DNA of 64,000 bases from Bacteroidota bacterium (GCA_016868755.1 VGFU01000001.1:42501-106500); one strand, 5' to 3'; counted from the first letter of the stretch, positions 17,180 through 24,736 are shown. The notes: generated from the letters alone by a model not told the origin. Translations and numbers: made by a program.

Positions 17180-18156
17180 TGCGCCGCGCTAAGTACATCT
17201 ACGACCCATTGACCCTCGCCTACCACAAGGTCGAGCGCACGTGGAAGCACATTCTGCGCGACACCTCCCTGTTCCTGCTTGGTTCAATGCTCATGGGGCT
17301 GATTTTCTTCTTCGCCATCCAGTACTTCATGGATTCTCCGCAGGAACGAGCGCTGAAGCGCCAGCTCGAAATTTCGGAACAGACCTACTCCGAACTCGAG
17401 GACCAGATGGTGGAACTTTCGACGGTGATTGAGGAGCTGGAACGGCGCGACAACGAAATCTACCGCGTCATTCTCGAGTCGGAACCTCCGGCCACGTGGG
17501 TGCGCCAGGGCGGACTTCCCACGAACGGTTCGAGCTACGAACGCATCCGCGGACTTTCCAACGAGACCCTACTCGAACGGAGCCTTCGGCGCGTCGACGA
17601 TCTGAAAAAACGCCTCGCGGTGCACTCGGCCAGCCTCGACGAGGTCGCAGAGTTGGCCCAGAAAAAAGGACAAATCCTCGAGGCTTTGCCCGCCATTCGC
17701 CCAGTCAAAGACCAGCCCGGCATCAAGCTTTCGTCGGGCTTCGGTTACCGCGTCGATCCCATGTTTAAGGTGAGCAAAATGCACCAGGGCATTGACTTTT
17801 CGGCCCGCCAAGGAACCCCCATCTACGCCACAGCAGACGGCGTCGTGGTCTCCAACGAACTCTACGGAGGTCGCGGATTTGGCAAGCACCTCACCATCAG
17901 CCACGGCTACGGCTACCACACGCTTTATGCCCACATGAGCAAAGTCGTGCGCCGTCAGGGCCAACGCATCAAGCGCGGCGACCTCATTGGCTACGTGGGC
18001 AACACGGGCAAGTCGACGGGCCCCCACCTCCACTACGAAGTCATTTACAAAGGACAGCGCGTCAACCCCATCAACTTCTTCTTTAACGACCTCACTCCGG
18101 CCCAGTACAACCAACTGCTTGCGCAGGCGGCCACCAACAACCAATCCCTCGACTGA
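17179..18156 (+). CDS. Membrane-anchored M23 family metallopeptidase
   Basis: M23 peptidases are zinc endopeptidases that cut peptidoglycan cross-links. The 325-residue protein has a short basic N-terminus and one transmembrane segment (about 32-52, LFLLGSMLMGLIFFFAIQYF). A periplasmic coiled coil follows (about 60-100, EQTYSELEDQMVELSTVIEELE). The C-terminal LytM domain has the zinc motif HQGIDF (HxxxD), SHGYGYHTLYAHM, and the HxH motif GPHLHYE. All metal ligands are present, so it should be active. The stop codon overlaps the MerR gene start (TGATG). The arrangement resembles periplasmic cell-wall hydrolases involved in envelope growth. Confidence 0.9.
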   Translation: MRRAKYIYDPLTLAYHKVERTWKHILRDTSLFLLGSMLMGLIFFFAIQYFMDSPQERALKRQLEISEQTYSELEDQMVELSTVIEELERRDNEIYRVILESEPPATWVRQGGLPTNGSSYERIRGLSNETLLERSLRRVDDLKKRLAVHSASLDEVAELAQKKGQILEALPAIRPVKDQPGIKLSSGFGYRVDPMFKVSKMHQGIDFSARQGTPIYATADGVVVSNELYGGRGFGKHLTISHGYGYHTLYAHMSKVVRRQGQRIKRGDLIGYVGNTGKSTGPHLHYEVIYKGQRVNPINFFFNDLTPAQYNQLLAQAATNNQSLD

Positions 18157-18497
18157 TGATTCCGACGGAATTCACCAAGCGCTACTACTCCATCGGCGAA
18201 GCCGCCGCGATGTTTGACCTCAAAACGTCGACGCTTCGGTTTTGGGAGAAAGAGTTCCCCGAACTCCAGCCTAAAAAATCAGAATCGGGCGCCCGCAAGT
18301 ACACGGCCAAAGACATGGAAAAACTCCGCCAAATTCACTATTTAGTGAAGGAGCGCGGATTCACCCTCGAAGGCGCACGGCTCAAGCTGAAGCACGCACC
18401 TGAAGACCAAATCGACCACGAAGACGTGGTACGGCGTTTGCAGAAGGTGAAGGCCGAGTTAGATCAATTCGTTAAAACCATCAAAACCCTACCATGA
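18156..18497 (+). CDS. MerR family transcriptional regulator
   Basis: The 113-residue protein starts with the MerR helix-turn-helix: YYSIGEAAAMFDLKTSTLRFWEKEFPEL, then KSESGARKYTAKDMEKLRQIHYLVKERGFTLEGAR. A C-terminal coiled region follows (VVRRLQKVKAELDQFVKTI). There is no ligand-binding domain and no Cys cluster, so it is not a metal sensor of the MerR/CueR type; it belongs to the short MerR proteins common in Bacteroidota. It is coupled to both neighbours (1-nt overlap upstream, 4-nt overlap with the LemA gene). The target genes are unknown; control of its own operon is a plausible inference. Confidence 0.88.
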   Translation: MIPTEFTKRYYSIGEAAAMFDLKTSTLRFWEKEFPELQPKKSESGARKYTAKDMEKLRQIHYLVKERGFTLEGARLKLKHAPEDQIDHEDVVRRLQKVKAELDQFVKTIKTLP

Positions 18498-19087
18498 ACC
18501 GTTCAACGATCATTTTGCTTTCTGTCTTAGGCGTATTTGTCCTGCTCATTCTGTGGAGCGTGGGAGCCTACAACCGCTTGGTTGGCCTCAGCGAAGGCAC
18601 CGAAAGCCAATGGGCCAATGTGCAGTCGGCCTACCAGCGTCGAGCAGACCTCATTCCGAACCTTGTTTCGACCGTGAAAGGCTATGCTGACTTTGAGCAA
18701 GAAACCCTGACCGGCGTGATTGAAGCGCGCTCTAAGGCCACTTCGGTTCAAATTTCGGCCGACGACCTCACGCCCGAAAAAGTAGCCGCCTTCCAAAAAG
18801 CCCAAGGAGAACTCAAGGGCGCCCTGAGCCGCCTGCTCGTGTCGGTGGAACGCTACCCCGACCTCAAGGCCAACCAAAACTTTTTGGCCCTGCAGTCGCA
18901 GCTCGAAGGCACGGAAAACCGCATTAACGTTGAGCGCGACCGCTTTAACGAACAGGTTCGCACCTACAACTCGGCCGTGAAGCGCATTCCCACGTCGATC
19001 GTGGCGGCCATGGGCGGATTTGAAGCCCGCGGCTACTTTGAAGCCGAAGCCGAGGCCCAAGACGCCCCTGAAGTGAGCTTCGAGTAA
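18494..19087 (+). CDS. LemA family protein
   Basis: LemA proteins have an N-terminal transmembrane helix and a helical bundle outside the membrane; their function is not established. The 197-residue product has the helix at about 5-23 (IILLSVLGVFVLLILWSVGAY). The LemA core follows: YNRLVGLSEGTESQWANVQSAYQRRADLIPNLVSTVKGYADFE. Then come LEGTENRINVERDRFNEQVRTYN and IPTSIVA. An acidic C-terminal tail ends the protein. It is followed directly by two TPM-domain genes; lemA-TPM gene neighbourhoods are widespread in bacteria and suggest a joint envelope function. It overlaps the MerR gene by 4 nt and the next gene by 1 nt. Confidence 0.93.
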   Translation: MNRSTIILLSVLGVFVLLILWSVGAYNRLVGLSEGTESQWANVQSAYQRRADLIPNLVSTVKGYADFEQETLTGVIEARSKATSVQISADDLTPEKVAAFQKAQGELKGALSRLLVSVERYPDLKANQNFLALQSQLEGTENRINVERDRFNEQVRTYNSAVKRIPTSIVAAMGGFEARGYFEAEAEAQDAPEVSFE

Positions 19088-19512
19088 TGAAGGTCCAACC
19101 CGAGGAGGAACAGCGCATCGTCGCAGCCATTGAGGCGGCTGAGCGCGTTACCTCGGGTGAAGTGCGCGTGCACCTCAACAGCACGTGCAGCGGCGATGCA
19201 CTTAAAGATGCCCAAAAGGCCTTTCGCAACCTAGGTATGCACCGCACCGCCGAGCGCAACGGAATTTTGTTTTACCTCGCGCTCGAAAGCCACAAATTTG
19301 CCGTGCTCGGTGACCAAGGCATCCACGACCGCGTAGGCCAATCGTTCTGGGATGGAATTCGCGACGCGATGGTCCCTGAGCTACGAGCAGGTCGCTGGGT
19401 AGAGGCCATGGAATTCGGCATCGCCGAAGCCGGCCGGGCACTCGCCGAGCATTTTCCGCACCAAGGCACCCGCGACCGCGACGAACTCAGCAACGAAGTG
19501 TCGCGCAGATGA
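19087..19512 (+). CDS. TPM domain protein without signal peptide
   Basis: The 141-residue protein consists almost wholly of one TPM (TLP18.3/Psb32/MOLO-1) domain. Visible parts are EEEQRIVAAIEAAERVTSGEVRVHL, AQKAFRNLGMHRTAERNGILFYLALESHKFAVLGDQGIHDRVG, and FWDGIRDAMVPELRAGRW. No signal peptide or membrane segment is seen, so unlike its neighbour it is probably cytoplasmic. Some TPM domains bind Ca2+ or act as acid phosphatases, but no specific catalytic residues can be asserted here. It overlaps the LemA gene by 1 nt and the next TPM gene by 4 nt. Confidence 0.85.
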   Translation: MKVQPEEEQRIVAAIEAAERVTSGEVRVHLNSTCSGDALKDAQKAFRNLGMHRTAERNGILFYLALESHKFAVLGDQGIHDRVGQSFWDGIRDAMVPELRAGRWVEAMEFGIAEAGRALAEHFPHQGTRDRDELSNEVSRR

Positions 19513-20252
19513 GGCTGCTCGGACTTTTGCTCCTTCTCAGTGCAGGGCTCCATGCTCAACCCTGGGAAAAACCCAGCCCCAGCGAGGGACTTGTGGTGTG
19601 GCGCGGCGTTACGCCCGTGCTACAGCCCGACGAAGAAGCACGCCTCGAATCAGTGCTCGCCGCCATCAACGACTCGACTTCCACCCAAATTGCGGTGCTT
19701 TTTGTCGACCGCGTCAACGACGACCTCAACTTCGTGGCGGCCCAAACCGGAGAGGCCTGGGGCATTGGCCAAGCCGAAACCGACAACGGAATGCTCGTGC
19801 TGATCGCCCTCGACGATCGCAAAATGGCAATACAAGTGGGCCGTGGCTTGGAACCCACCATTACCGACCTCGTCAACCACCAACTTATTGAAAACACGCT
19901 GAAGCCCGCCTTCCGCGAACAATCCTATGCCGCTGGCCTCGAGGCGGTCGCTACCGAAGTGGCCCAACGCCTTTCGGGTCAATTTGAGGCCGTGCCAGCT
20001 GAGAAGGGACGTAGATTTCCCGTAGCCGGCGTGGTTGTGGCCCTGATCATACTCATCGCACTCGCACGCCGAGGCAATTCAGGCGGCTGGGGCGGCGGCA
20101 GTGGATCCCGCGGTATGTGGTTTGGCCCGATGGGCGGATTTCCTTCTGGCGGTGGATTTGGCGGACGCGGCGGCAGCGGCTTTGGCGGAGGCGGCTTCGG
20201 CGGCTTCGGCGGCGGAAGTTTTGGCGGCGGCGGCGCTTCAGGTTCGTGGTAA
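19509..20252 (+). CDS. TPM domain membrane protein with Gly-rich tail (YgcG-like)
   Basis: The 247-residue product has a signal peptide (MRLLGLLLLLSAGLHAQ) and an extracytoplasmic TPM domain. The domain includes LESVLAAINDSTSTQIAVLFVD and AWGIGQAETDNGMLVLIALDDRKMAIQVGRGLEPTITD. One transmembrane helix follows (about 172-183, VVVALIILIALA), then a cytoplasmic tail made of Gly/Phe/Ser repeats (GGGFGG type). This architecture is that of YgcG-like proteins, usually encoded beside lemA, as here. The function is unknown; a role in envelope quality control or membrane organisation is speculation. It is coupled to the shorter TPM gene upstream. Confidence 0.9.
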   Translation: MRLLGLLLLLSAGLHAQPWEKPSPSEGLVVWRGVTPVLQPDEEARLESVLAAINDSTSTQIAVLFVDRVNDDLNFVAAQTGEAWGIGQAETDNGMLVLIALDDRKMAIQVGRGLEPTITDLVNHQLIENTLKPAFREQSYAAGLEAVATEVAQRLSGQFEAVPAEKGRRFPVAGVVVALIILIALARRGNSGGWGGGSGSRGMWFGPMGGFPSGGGFGGRGGSGFGGGGFGGFGGGSFGGGGASGSW

Positions 20253-20257
20253 TTTGC

Positions 20258-20265
20258 GACCTTTG
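20258..20265 (+). promoter_or_regulatory. Possible -7 box before the lipoprotein gene
   Basis: GACCTTTG differs from TAnnTTTG only in the first base and ends 4 nt before the ATG at 20270. It follows the spacing seen at other genes in this window. Confidence 0.3.
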
Positions 20266-20269
20266 CAGC

Positions 20270-20629
20270 ATGATTTCAACACGAACCTTTCGATTGGGCG
20301 TTCTTGCCCTGGCGGTAAGCACCCTGGCGAGTTGCGGCGCTCCAAAATTTGCGCTGAGCTCCACGGCCCAAGGCCTGCAGATCAATGTGACCAAGCCGGT
20401 TCAGCAGTCCCTGAGCATTCAATCGGTTCAGGTGGAGCAAAACGGAAGCTGGTCGAGCCCCGCGTTTCAGGTGAAGTACGCCAACCGCGATGAAGTCGTG
20501 CTCGGAACCAAAGGTGAATCAAGTCTTCGCGTGTCGGTTCCAGGAGCCATGGATGCCACGGCGGCCCAGGTTGCGTTCCGCACTGCGCCAGGCAAGCCCC
20601 TGAAGACGAAGTTGGTTAAAGCCAAGTAA
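20270..20629 (+). CDS. Small predicted lipoprotein of unknown function
   Basis: The 119-residue product has a lipoprotein signal peptide with lipobox LASC (Cys22). A short beta-rich body follows (ALSSTAQGLQINVTKPVQQS, VEQNGSWSSPAFQVKYANRDEVVLG) and a basic end KTKLVKAK. No known domain was recognised. It lies 17 nt after the second TPM gene and 3 nt before the QueD-like gene, all rightward. It could be part of the lemA-TPM operon or start a new transcript at the weak promoter box in front of it. An upstream extension of the same frame through the Gly-rich coding region is rejected as an artefact. Confidence 0.65.
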   Translation: MISTRTFRLGVLALAVSTLASCGAPKFALSSTAQGLQINVTKPVQQSLSIQSVQVEQNGSWSSPAFQVKYANRDEVVLGTKGESSLRVSVPGAMDATAAQVAFRTAPGKPLKTKLVKAK

Positions 20630-20632
20630 TCC

Positions 20633-21046
20633 GTGGTGCACATTCAACGTCGCGAGGTGTTCAGCGCCGCGCACCGCCTGTACAACGAGGCCCTCAGTCC
20701 CGAGGAGAACCAGCGCCTTTTTGGCAAGTGTTCGTGGGATTACGGCCACGGACACAACTTCGAGGTTTGGGTTACGGTCAAAGGCCAGGTGAATCCGCTG
20801 ACCGGTTTTGTGATGAACCTGGTCGACCTAAAAGCGCTCATGATGAAGTACGTGATCGAGCCGCTCGACCATAAGCACCTCAACCACGACGCGACGTTTA
20901 TGCTCGGAATTTTGCCGTCGACCGAAAACCTCGCCATGGAAATTTGGAAGCAGCTGGCCGCACCCGTAGCCGGATTTGGGGCTGCGCTGCACTGCGTGCG
21001 GGTCGTCGAAACCGAAAACAATGCCGTGGAGTACTACGGAGAATAA
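20633..21046 (+). CDS. queD: 6-carboxy-tetrahydropterin synthase / 6-pyruvoyl-tetrahydropterin synthase family (QueD-like)
   Basis: This family forms 6-carboxy-5,6,7,8-tetrahydropterin, an early queuosine precursor, or pyruvoyl-tetrahydropterin. The 137-residue protein begins at a GTG (VHIQRREVFSAAHRLYN). It has zinc-binding histidines in AAHRLY and GHGHNFEV, the catalytic Cys in FGKCSWDYGHGHN, and DHKHLNHD. The C-terminal Glu is in VRVVETENNAVEY. Length is typical. QueG, a later queuosine enzyme, is encoded at 56.9 kb, which supports a queuosine role, but pterin use cannot be excluded. The second codon is also GTG and could be the true start. Confidence 0.85.
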   Translation: MVHIQRREVFSAAHRLYNEALSPEENQRLFGKCSWDYGHGHNFEVWVTVKGQVNPLTGFVMNLVDLKALMMKYVIEPLDHKHLNHDATFMLGILPSTENLAMEIWKQLAAPVAGFGAALHCVRVVETENNAVEYYGE

Positions 21047-21089
21047 GTTCATGTTCATGCCCCATCGGGGGCTTAGCTCTGATTGTTTT

Positions 21090-21959
21090 ATGAAAAAAGC
21101 CTACGTTTTTCCCGGCCAAGGTGCCCAAGCCCCAGGGATGGGTCAGGACCTTTATGACGCGCACCGCGATTTGTTTGCGCAAGCCGACGCCGTGCTCGGT
21201 TTTGGGTTGACCGACCTGATGTTTCACGGCAGCATGGAGGACCTTACCCAAACCAAAGTGACGCAGCCCGCAATTTTTGTGCACAGCGTAATCAAAGCCG
21301 CGTCGCTCGGAGCTGATTTTCAACCCGACATGGTGGCCGGCCATTCGCTCGGCGAGTTTTCTGCCCTCGTAGCCGCCGGAGCGCTAAAGTTTGATGATGG
21401 GCTTCGCCTGGTGGCGGAGCGCGCCCGCGCCATGCAGGATGCCTGCGATGCCGAGCCGTCAACGATGGCCGCGATTTTGGGCCTCGCCGATGAGGTTGTT
21501 GAGCAGATTTGTGCCGAAACGCCCGGCGTGGTGGTTCCCGCGAACTACAATTCGCCCGGTCAGTTGGTGATCAGTGGCGCGCGCGCCGCGGTGGAAGCCG
21601 CGTGCGCTGCGTGCAGCGCGGCCGGGGCCAAGCGGGCGTTGATTTTGCCGGTGGGCGGGGCGTTTCACAGCCCGCTTATGGAACCGGCCCGCGCGCGCCT
21701 CGCCGAGGCGTTGGATGCCGTGGCGCTGCAGGCTCCGCGCTGCCCCATCTACCAGAACGTGGTGGCCGCACCGGTGAGCGACCCCGAAGCGATAAGAGCG
21801 AACCTCAAGGCCCAACTCACCGGATCCGTGCGCTGGACCCAATCGGTACTGGCCATGGTCCACGACGGAGCAACGCACTTTTATGAAGTGGGTCCGGGCA
21901 AGGCTCTGCAGGGCATGGTGAAAAAAATCGCACCCGAAGTCGAAGCCGTAAGTGCATAA
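21090..21959 (+). CDS. fabD: Malonyl-CoA--acyl carrier protein transacylase FabD
   Basis: FabD loads malonyl groups onto acyl carrier protein for fatty acid synthesis. The 289-residue protein starts MKKAYVFPGQGAQAPGMG. It has the nucleophile motif GHSLGEF (Ser86), the Arg-containing VAERARAMQDA, the catalytic His in GGAFHSPLM, and a C-terminal FYEVGPGKALQGMVKKI. The ATG at 21090 is chosen because the conserved N-terminus starts there; the longer ORF has no similarity. It stands between the QueD-like gene (43-nt gap with a weak hairpin) and the heptamer array. Confidence 0.96.
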   Translation: MKKAYVFPGQGAQAPGMGQDLYDAHRDLFAQADAVLGFGLTDLMFHGSMEDLTQTKVTQPAIFVHSVIKAASLGADFQPDMVAGHSLGEFSALVAAGALKFDDGLRLVAERARAMQDACDAEPSTMAAILGLADEVVEQICAETPGVVVPANYNSPGQLVISGARAAVEAACAACSAAGAKRALILPVGGAFHSPLMEPARARLAEALDAVALQAPRCPIYQNVVAAPVSDPEAIRANLKAQLTGSVRWTQSVLAMVHDGATHFYEVGPGKALQGMVKKIAPEVEAVSA

Positions 21960-21999
21960 ATTGGTTCTAGCTGCTCGCTTCGGGTTTACCGTTGAAGCT

Positions 22000-22083
22000 A
22001 GCAACTAGCAACCAGCAACCAGCTACTAGCAACTAGCAGCCAGCAACCAGCAACGAGCAACGAGCAACGAGCAACGAGCAGCC
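22000..22083. repeat. Heptamer tandem array (12 x AGCAACN) directly in front of mvaD
   Basis: Twelve uninterrupted 7-bp units fill 84 bases and end 6 nt before the mvaD ATG. The order is AGCAACT, AGCAACC twice, AGCTACT, AGCAACT, AGCAGCC, AGCAACC, AGCAACG four times, AGCAGCC. The unit length excludes CRISPR (no spacers), and no codon-length periodicity of a real gene is needed to explain it. It fills most of the 130-base fabD-mvaD gap, so it must lie in the promoter or 5' leader of the mevalonate operon. Copy-number change by slippage could alter expression; that is inference. Confidence 0.9.
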
Positions 22084-22089
22084 AACCCA

Positions 22090-23103
22090 ATGAAGTCCTC
22101 CTTCCGCGCCCCATCGAATATTGCCCTCGTAAAGTACTGGGGCAAATACGGCGTGCAGCTGCCGAGCAACCCTTCGGTCAGCTTTACGTTGGACGTCTGC
22201 GCGACCGAAACGACGCTCGAACTCACTGAAGCAGCGGGGGTCAGCGTCGCATTGGATGGGGTTGATACACCGAGTTTTGTTCCGAAGGTGGCGCAGTTCG
22301 TGGAGCGCATCGCCGACCGCCATCCGTGGATTCTTCGCTTCGGGCTTCGGGTGAACACGCACAACACGTTTCCGCACTCATCGGGCATTGCGAGCAGCGC
22401 TTCGGGAATGAGCGCCCTAGCGCTTTGTGTGGTGGATTTGGCGGCCAAACTCGGCCACGAGGTGGCCGATCCGCGCCAAGAAGCCTCCGTGCTGGCACGG
22501 CTGGGCTCGGGCAGCGCCTGCCGATCGGTGTACGGCGGACTCGTGGTTTGGGGCGAAACCCCCTCGGTGGACGGATCGTCCCAGGACTTTGGCGTGCCCT
22601 ACGCGGATGCGGTGCACGAAGTGTTCCGCACCTACCGCGACACCGTAGCCCTGGTCGACGTTGGTCAAAAAGCGGTCAGCAGCACGGCCGGACACCAACT
22701 GATGGAAGCCCATCCGTTCCGCGAGCAACGTTTTGCCCAAGCCCATGCGCACCTCGCGGCATTGAAGCCCATTTTGGCGGCGGGCGACCTCGACGCCTTT
22801 ATGGAGCTGGTGGAGCTCGAAGCGCTCACGCTGCACGGTCTGATGATGTCAAGCCATCCGAGCTATATTTTAATGCGGCCCAATACGCTGCACATTATTG
22901 AGGCAATCCGCACGTACCGACGCGAGTCGGGCGTCCCCGTCAGCTTCACGTTGGACGCGGGAGCCAACGTGCACATCCTTTACCCTGCGGCATTTGAACA
23001 AACGGCGCGTTCGTTTGTTGAAAATCAGGTAAAACCTTGGTGCAAAGACGGCCGCACAATTGCGGACCGAGTAGGCCAAGGACCGGTATCTTTGCAGCAA
23101 TGA
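22090..23103 (+). CDS. mvaD: Diphosphomevalonate decarboxylase
   Basis: This GHMP-superfamily enzyme converts mevalonate diphosphate to isopentenyl diphosphate with ATP, ending the mevalonate pathway. The 337-residue protein starts MKSSFRAPSNIALVKYWGK, the family signature. Then come LPSNPSVSFTLDVC, the phosphate loop HSSGIASSASGMSALAL, GSGSACRSVYGGLVVW and the C-terminal PVSFTLDAGANVHILYP. These residues are those of an active decarboxylase. It overlaps the kinase gene by 4 nt (ATGA). The upstream region is the heptamer array. The mevalonate route is usual in flavobacteria. Confidence 0.95.
   Translation: MKSSFRAPSNIALVKYWGKYGVQLPSNPSVSFTLDVCATETTLELTEAAGVSVALDGVDTPSFVPKVAQFVERIADRHPWILRFGLRVNTHNTFPHSSGIASSASGMSALALCVVDLAAKLGHEVADPRQEASVLARLGSGSACRSVYGGLVVWGETPSVDGSSQDFGVPYADAVHEVFRTYRDTVALVDVGQKAVSSTAGHQLMEAHPFREQRFAQAHAHLAALKPILAAGDLDAFMELVELEALTLHGLMMSSHPSYILMRPNTLHIIEAIRTYRRESGVPVSFTLDAGANVHILYPAAFEQTARSFVENQVKPWCKDGRTIADRVGQGPVSLQQ
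23087..23094 (+). promoter_or_regulatory. -7 box before the mevalonate kinase gene, inside mvaD
   Basis: TATCTTTG is an exact TAnnTTTG match lying within the last codons of mvaD and ending 5 nt before the kinase ATG. It could give an internal, leaderless transcript of the kinase-UbiA pair. Confidence 0.45.
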
Positions 23104-24044
23104 ATCTGAGCACCAAGTACTTCGCAAAAATTCTCCTCTTTGGGGAGTACGGTGTCATTCGCGACGCCATGGCGCTCTCGATACCCTACACGAGTTTTTC
23201 AGGCGTTCTTCGCCTGCCCGAAGGCGAAGCGAGCTACGAGCAGCGCGAAAGCAATGCTTCGCTGGACCGATTTGCCGCCTACCTCGAAGAGCTTCAGGCT
23301 CTGGGCACGCTGTCCGCAGACTTGGATTTGCGCGCCCTACGCGCCGATCTGGAGCGCGGACTTTACTTTGACTCGAGCATACCCCAAGGTTATGGCGTTG
23401 GGTCGTCGGGGGCCATGGTGGCCGCGCTCTATGCGCGCTACGCACGAAACCCCTTGCCGCTTGAGGCCGCAAACGACGCCCTAAAGCTCAAAGCGCTGAA
23501 GGCTGAAATGGCCCAGATGGAATGCTACTTTCACGGCAAGAGTTCGGGAATGGATCCCACGATCTGCTACCTGCAGTTGCCGCTGCTGGTGCGCTCCTCC
23601 GAAGATTTGGGTACCGTTTCGATGCCCAGCCTTCCGCACGACGGCCAAGGAGGCATTTTCTTGCTCAACTCGGGCGCTCCGGGCGAAACGCAGCCCATGG
23701 TTCAGATTTTCATGGACAAGCTAAAGGAGGAGGGTTTTCGCCGCCTCATGACCGAGCAGTTCAAGAAGTACAACGACGCCTGCGTTTCGGCGTTTCTGGC
23801 CGGAAAAACCGACGAGTTGCTGCGCGAGCTCAAAAAGCTGAGCGGACTCGTACTGGAAAACTTCGGACCGATGATTCCGCACGACTACCACAGCCTGTGG
23901 CAAAAGGGAATCGACACCAATGCCTACTACCTGAAGCTTTGCGGCTCGGGAGGCGGAGGCTACATACTGGGCTTTGCGCCCGACCTCGAGCAGGCTAAGG
24001 CCGAGCTCGCCCCGCACCGAATGGACGTCGTTCTTCGCTTTTAA
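23100..24044 (+). CDS. mvk: GHMP kinase, probable mevalonate kinase
   Basis: Mevalonate kinase phosphorylates mevalonate with ATP. The 314-residue protein starts MNLSTKYFAKILLFGEYGVI, the GHMP N-terminal motif. It has the ATP loop PQGYGVGSSGAMVAALYARY, the substrate region FHGKSSGMDPT and the C-terminal motif KLCGSGGGGYILGF. The N-terminal extension seen in the longest frame lies in mvaD and is rejected. It overlaps mvaD by 4 nt and is followed after 9 nt by a UbiA-like gene. Related GHMP kinases (phosphomevalonate kinase) cannot be fully excluded, but the N-terminus fits mevalonate kinase. Confidence 0.85.
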   Translation: MNLSTKYFAKILLFGEYGVIRDAMALSIPYTSFSGVLRLPEGEASYEQRESNASLDRFAAYLEELQALGTLSADLDLRALRADLERGLYFDSSIPQGYGVGSSGAMVAALYARYARNPLPLEAANDALKLKALKAEMAQMECYFHGKSSGMDPTICYLQLPLLVRSSEDLGTVSMPSLPHDGQGGIFLLNSGAPGETQPMVQIFMDKLKEEGFRRLMTEQFKKYNDACVSAFLAGKTDELLRELKKLSGLVLENFGPMIPHDYHSLWQKGIDTNAYYLKLCGSGGGGYILGFAPDLEQAKAELAPHRMDVVLRF

Positions 24045-24053
24045 GCGAACGTC

Positions 24054-24731
24054 ATGCGTCGGCGCACCAAAATACTCCTTCGCCTCACGGCCTTCTTAAG
24101 CCTCGTGCGCTGGACGCACATCTTATTTTTGGCAGTCGCCCAGGGATTGGCCGCTACCACGCTGCTCCGCGGCGAGGGTCCAGTGGCCTGGTGTACCCTG
24201 GGCGGAGTAGTGCTCACCACCGCCCTCATTGTGGCCGGGGGGTCGCTGTTCAATAGCTTTTATGACCTCGAGCGCGACCTCATTGAGCGCCCTTGGCAAA
24301 CCATACTCGAGCGCCCGGTCGCCCGCAAGTACGGAATGCAGCTCGCGTTTAGCTTTTATGGTTTGGCCGTGCTGGTCTCCCTCGCCACCCTCCAACTGCC
24401 GATTGCGCTGGGCTTTGGATTCTATGCCCTGCTCGTGTTTTTGTATTCCCACAAACGCTGGGGCTACGGGGTCGGAGGCTCGCTCATCGTGAGCCTGCTC
24501 GCATTTGCTCCGTTGCTCCTTTTGACGGCCGCCCTGCTCCCCCACTCCTGGCCGGGTTTTGTGCGCGGACTTCCGTTGGCGCTTACCCTTATTGCCTTAG
24601 AATGGCGCCGGCAGTGGGAACGACGCCAGATTCCGCATTCGGCCAGCGAAGAGCGCCGCCTGAGGGTGCGCAATCAGTGGGCCTATAAGGTGATCTTGGC
24701 CCTTAGTTTGGGACTTATTCCGCTCGCGTAA
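24054..24731 (+). CDS. UbiA-like prenyltransferase, short and divergent
   Basis: UbiA proteins are membrane prenyltransferases that need two Asp-rich motifs. The 225-residue product has about seven hydrophobic segments and the first motif as NSFYDLERD (residues 67-75), where the usual second residue Asp is Ser. The second motif, normally DxxxD, is not seen; the equivalent stretch reads ALEWRRQWERR. Family members are usually 270-300 residues. In flavobacteria the gene after mvaD and mevalonate kinase is often annotated as geranylgeranylglycerol-phosphate geranylgeranyltransferase, so this is probably its diverged form. Loss or change of activity is inferred, not shown. Confidence 0.7.
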   Translation: MRRRTKILLRLTAFLSLVRWTHILFLAVAQGLAATTLLRGEGPVAWCTLGGVVLTTALIVAGGSLFNSFYDLERDLIERPWQTILERPVARKYGMQLAFSFYGLAVLVSLATLQLPIALGFGFYALLVFLYSHKRWGYGVGGSLIVSLLAFAPLLLLTAALLPHSWPGFVRGLPLALTLIALEWRRQWERRQIPHSASEERRLRVRNQWAYKVILALSLGLIPLA

Positions 24732-24736
24732 CCGAG

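Noticed and set aside
21059-21072. Small hairpin GCCCC-ATCG-GGGGC before fabD as a terminator or attenuator
   Set aside because: Only 5 bp of stem and no T-tract follows; it may be chance in GC-rich DNA.
22000-22083. CRISPR array
   Set aside because: Units are 7 bp without spacers and there are no cas genes nearby.
22026-22448. Leftward ORFs with LLVARC-type repeats over the heptamer array
   Set aside because: The amino acid repeat is only the translation of the 7-bp array (21-bp period) running on into antisense mvaD.
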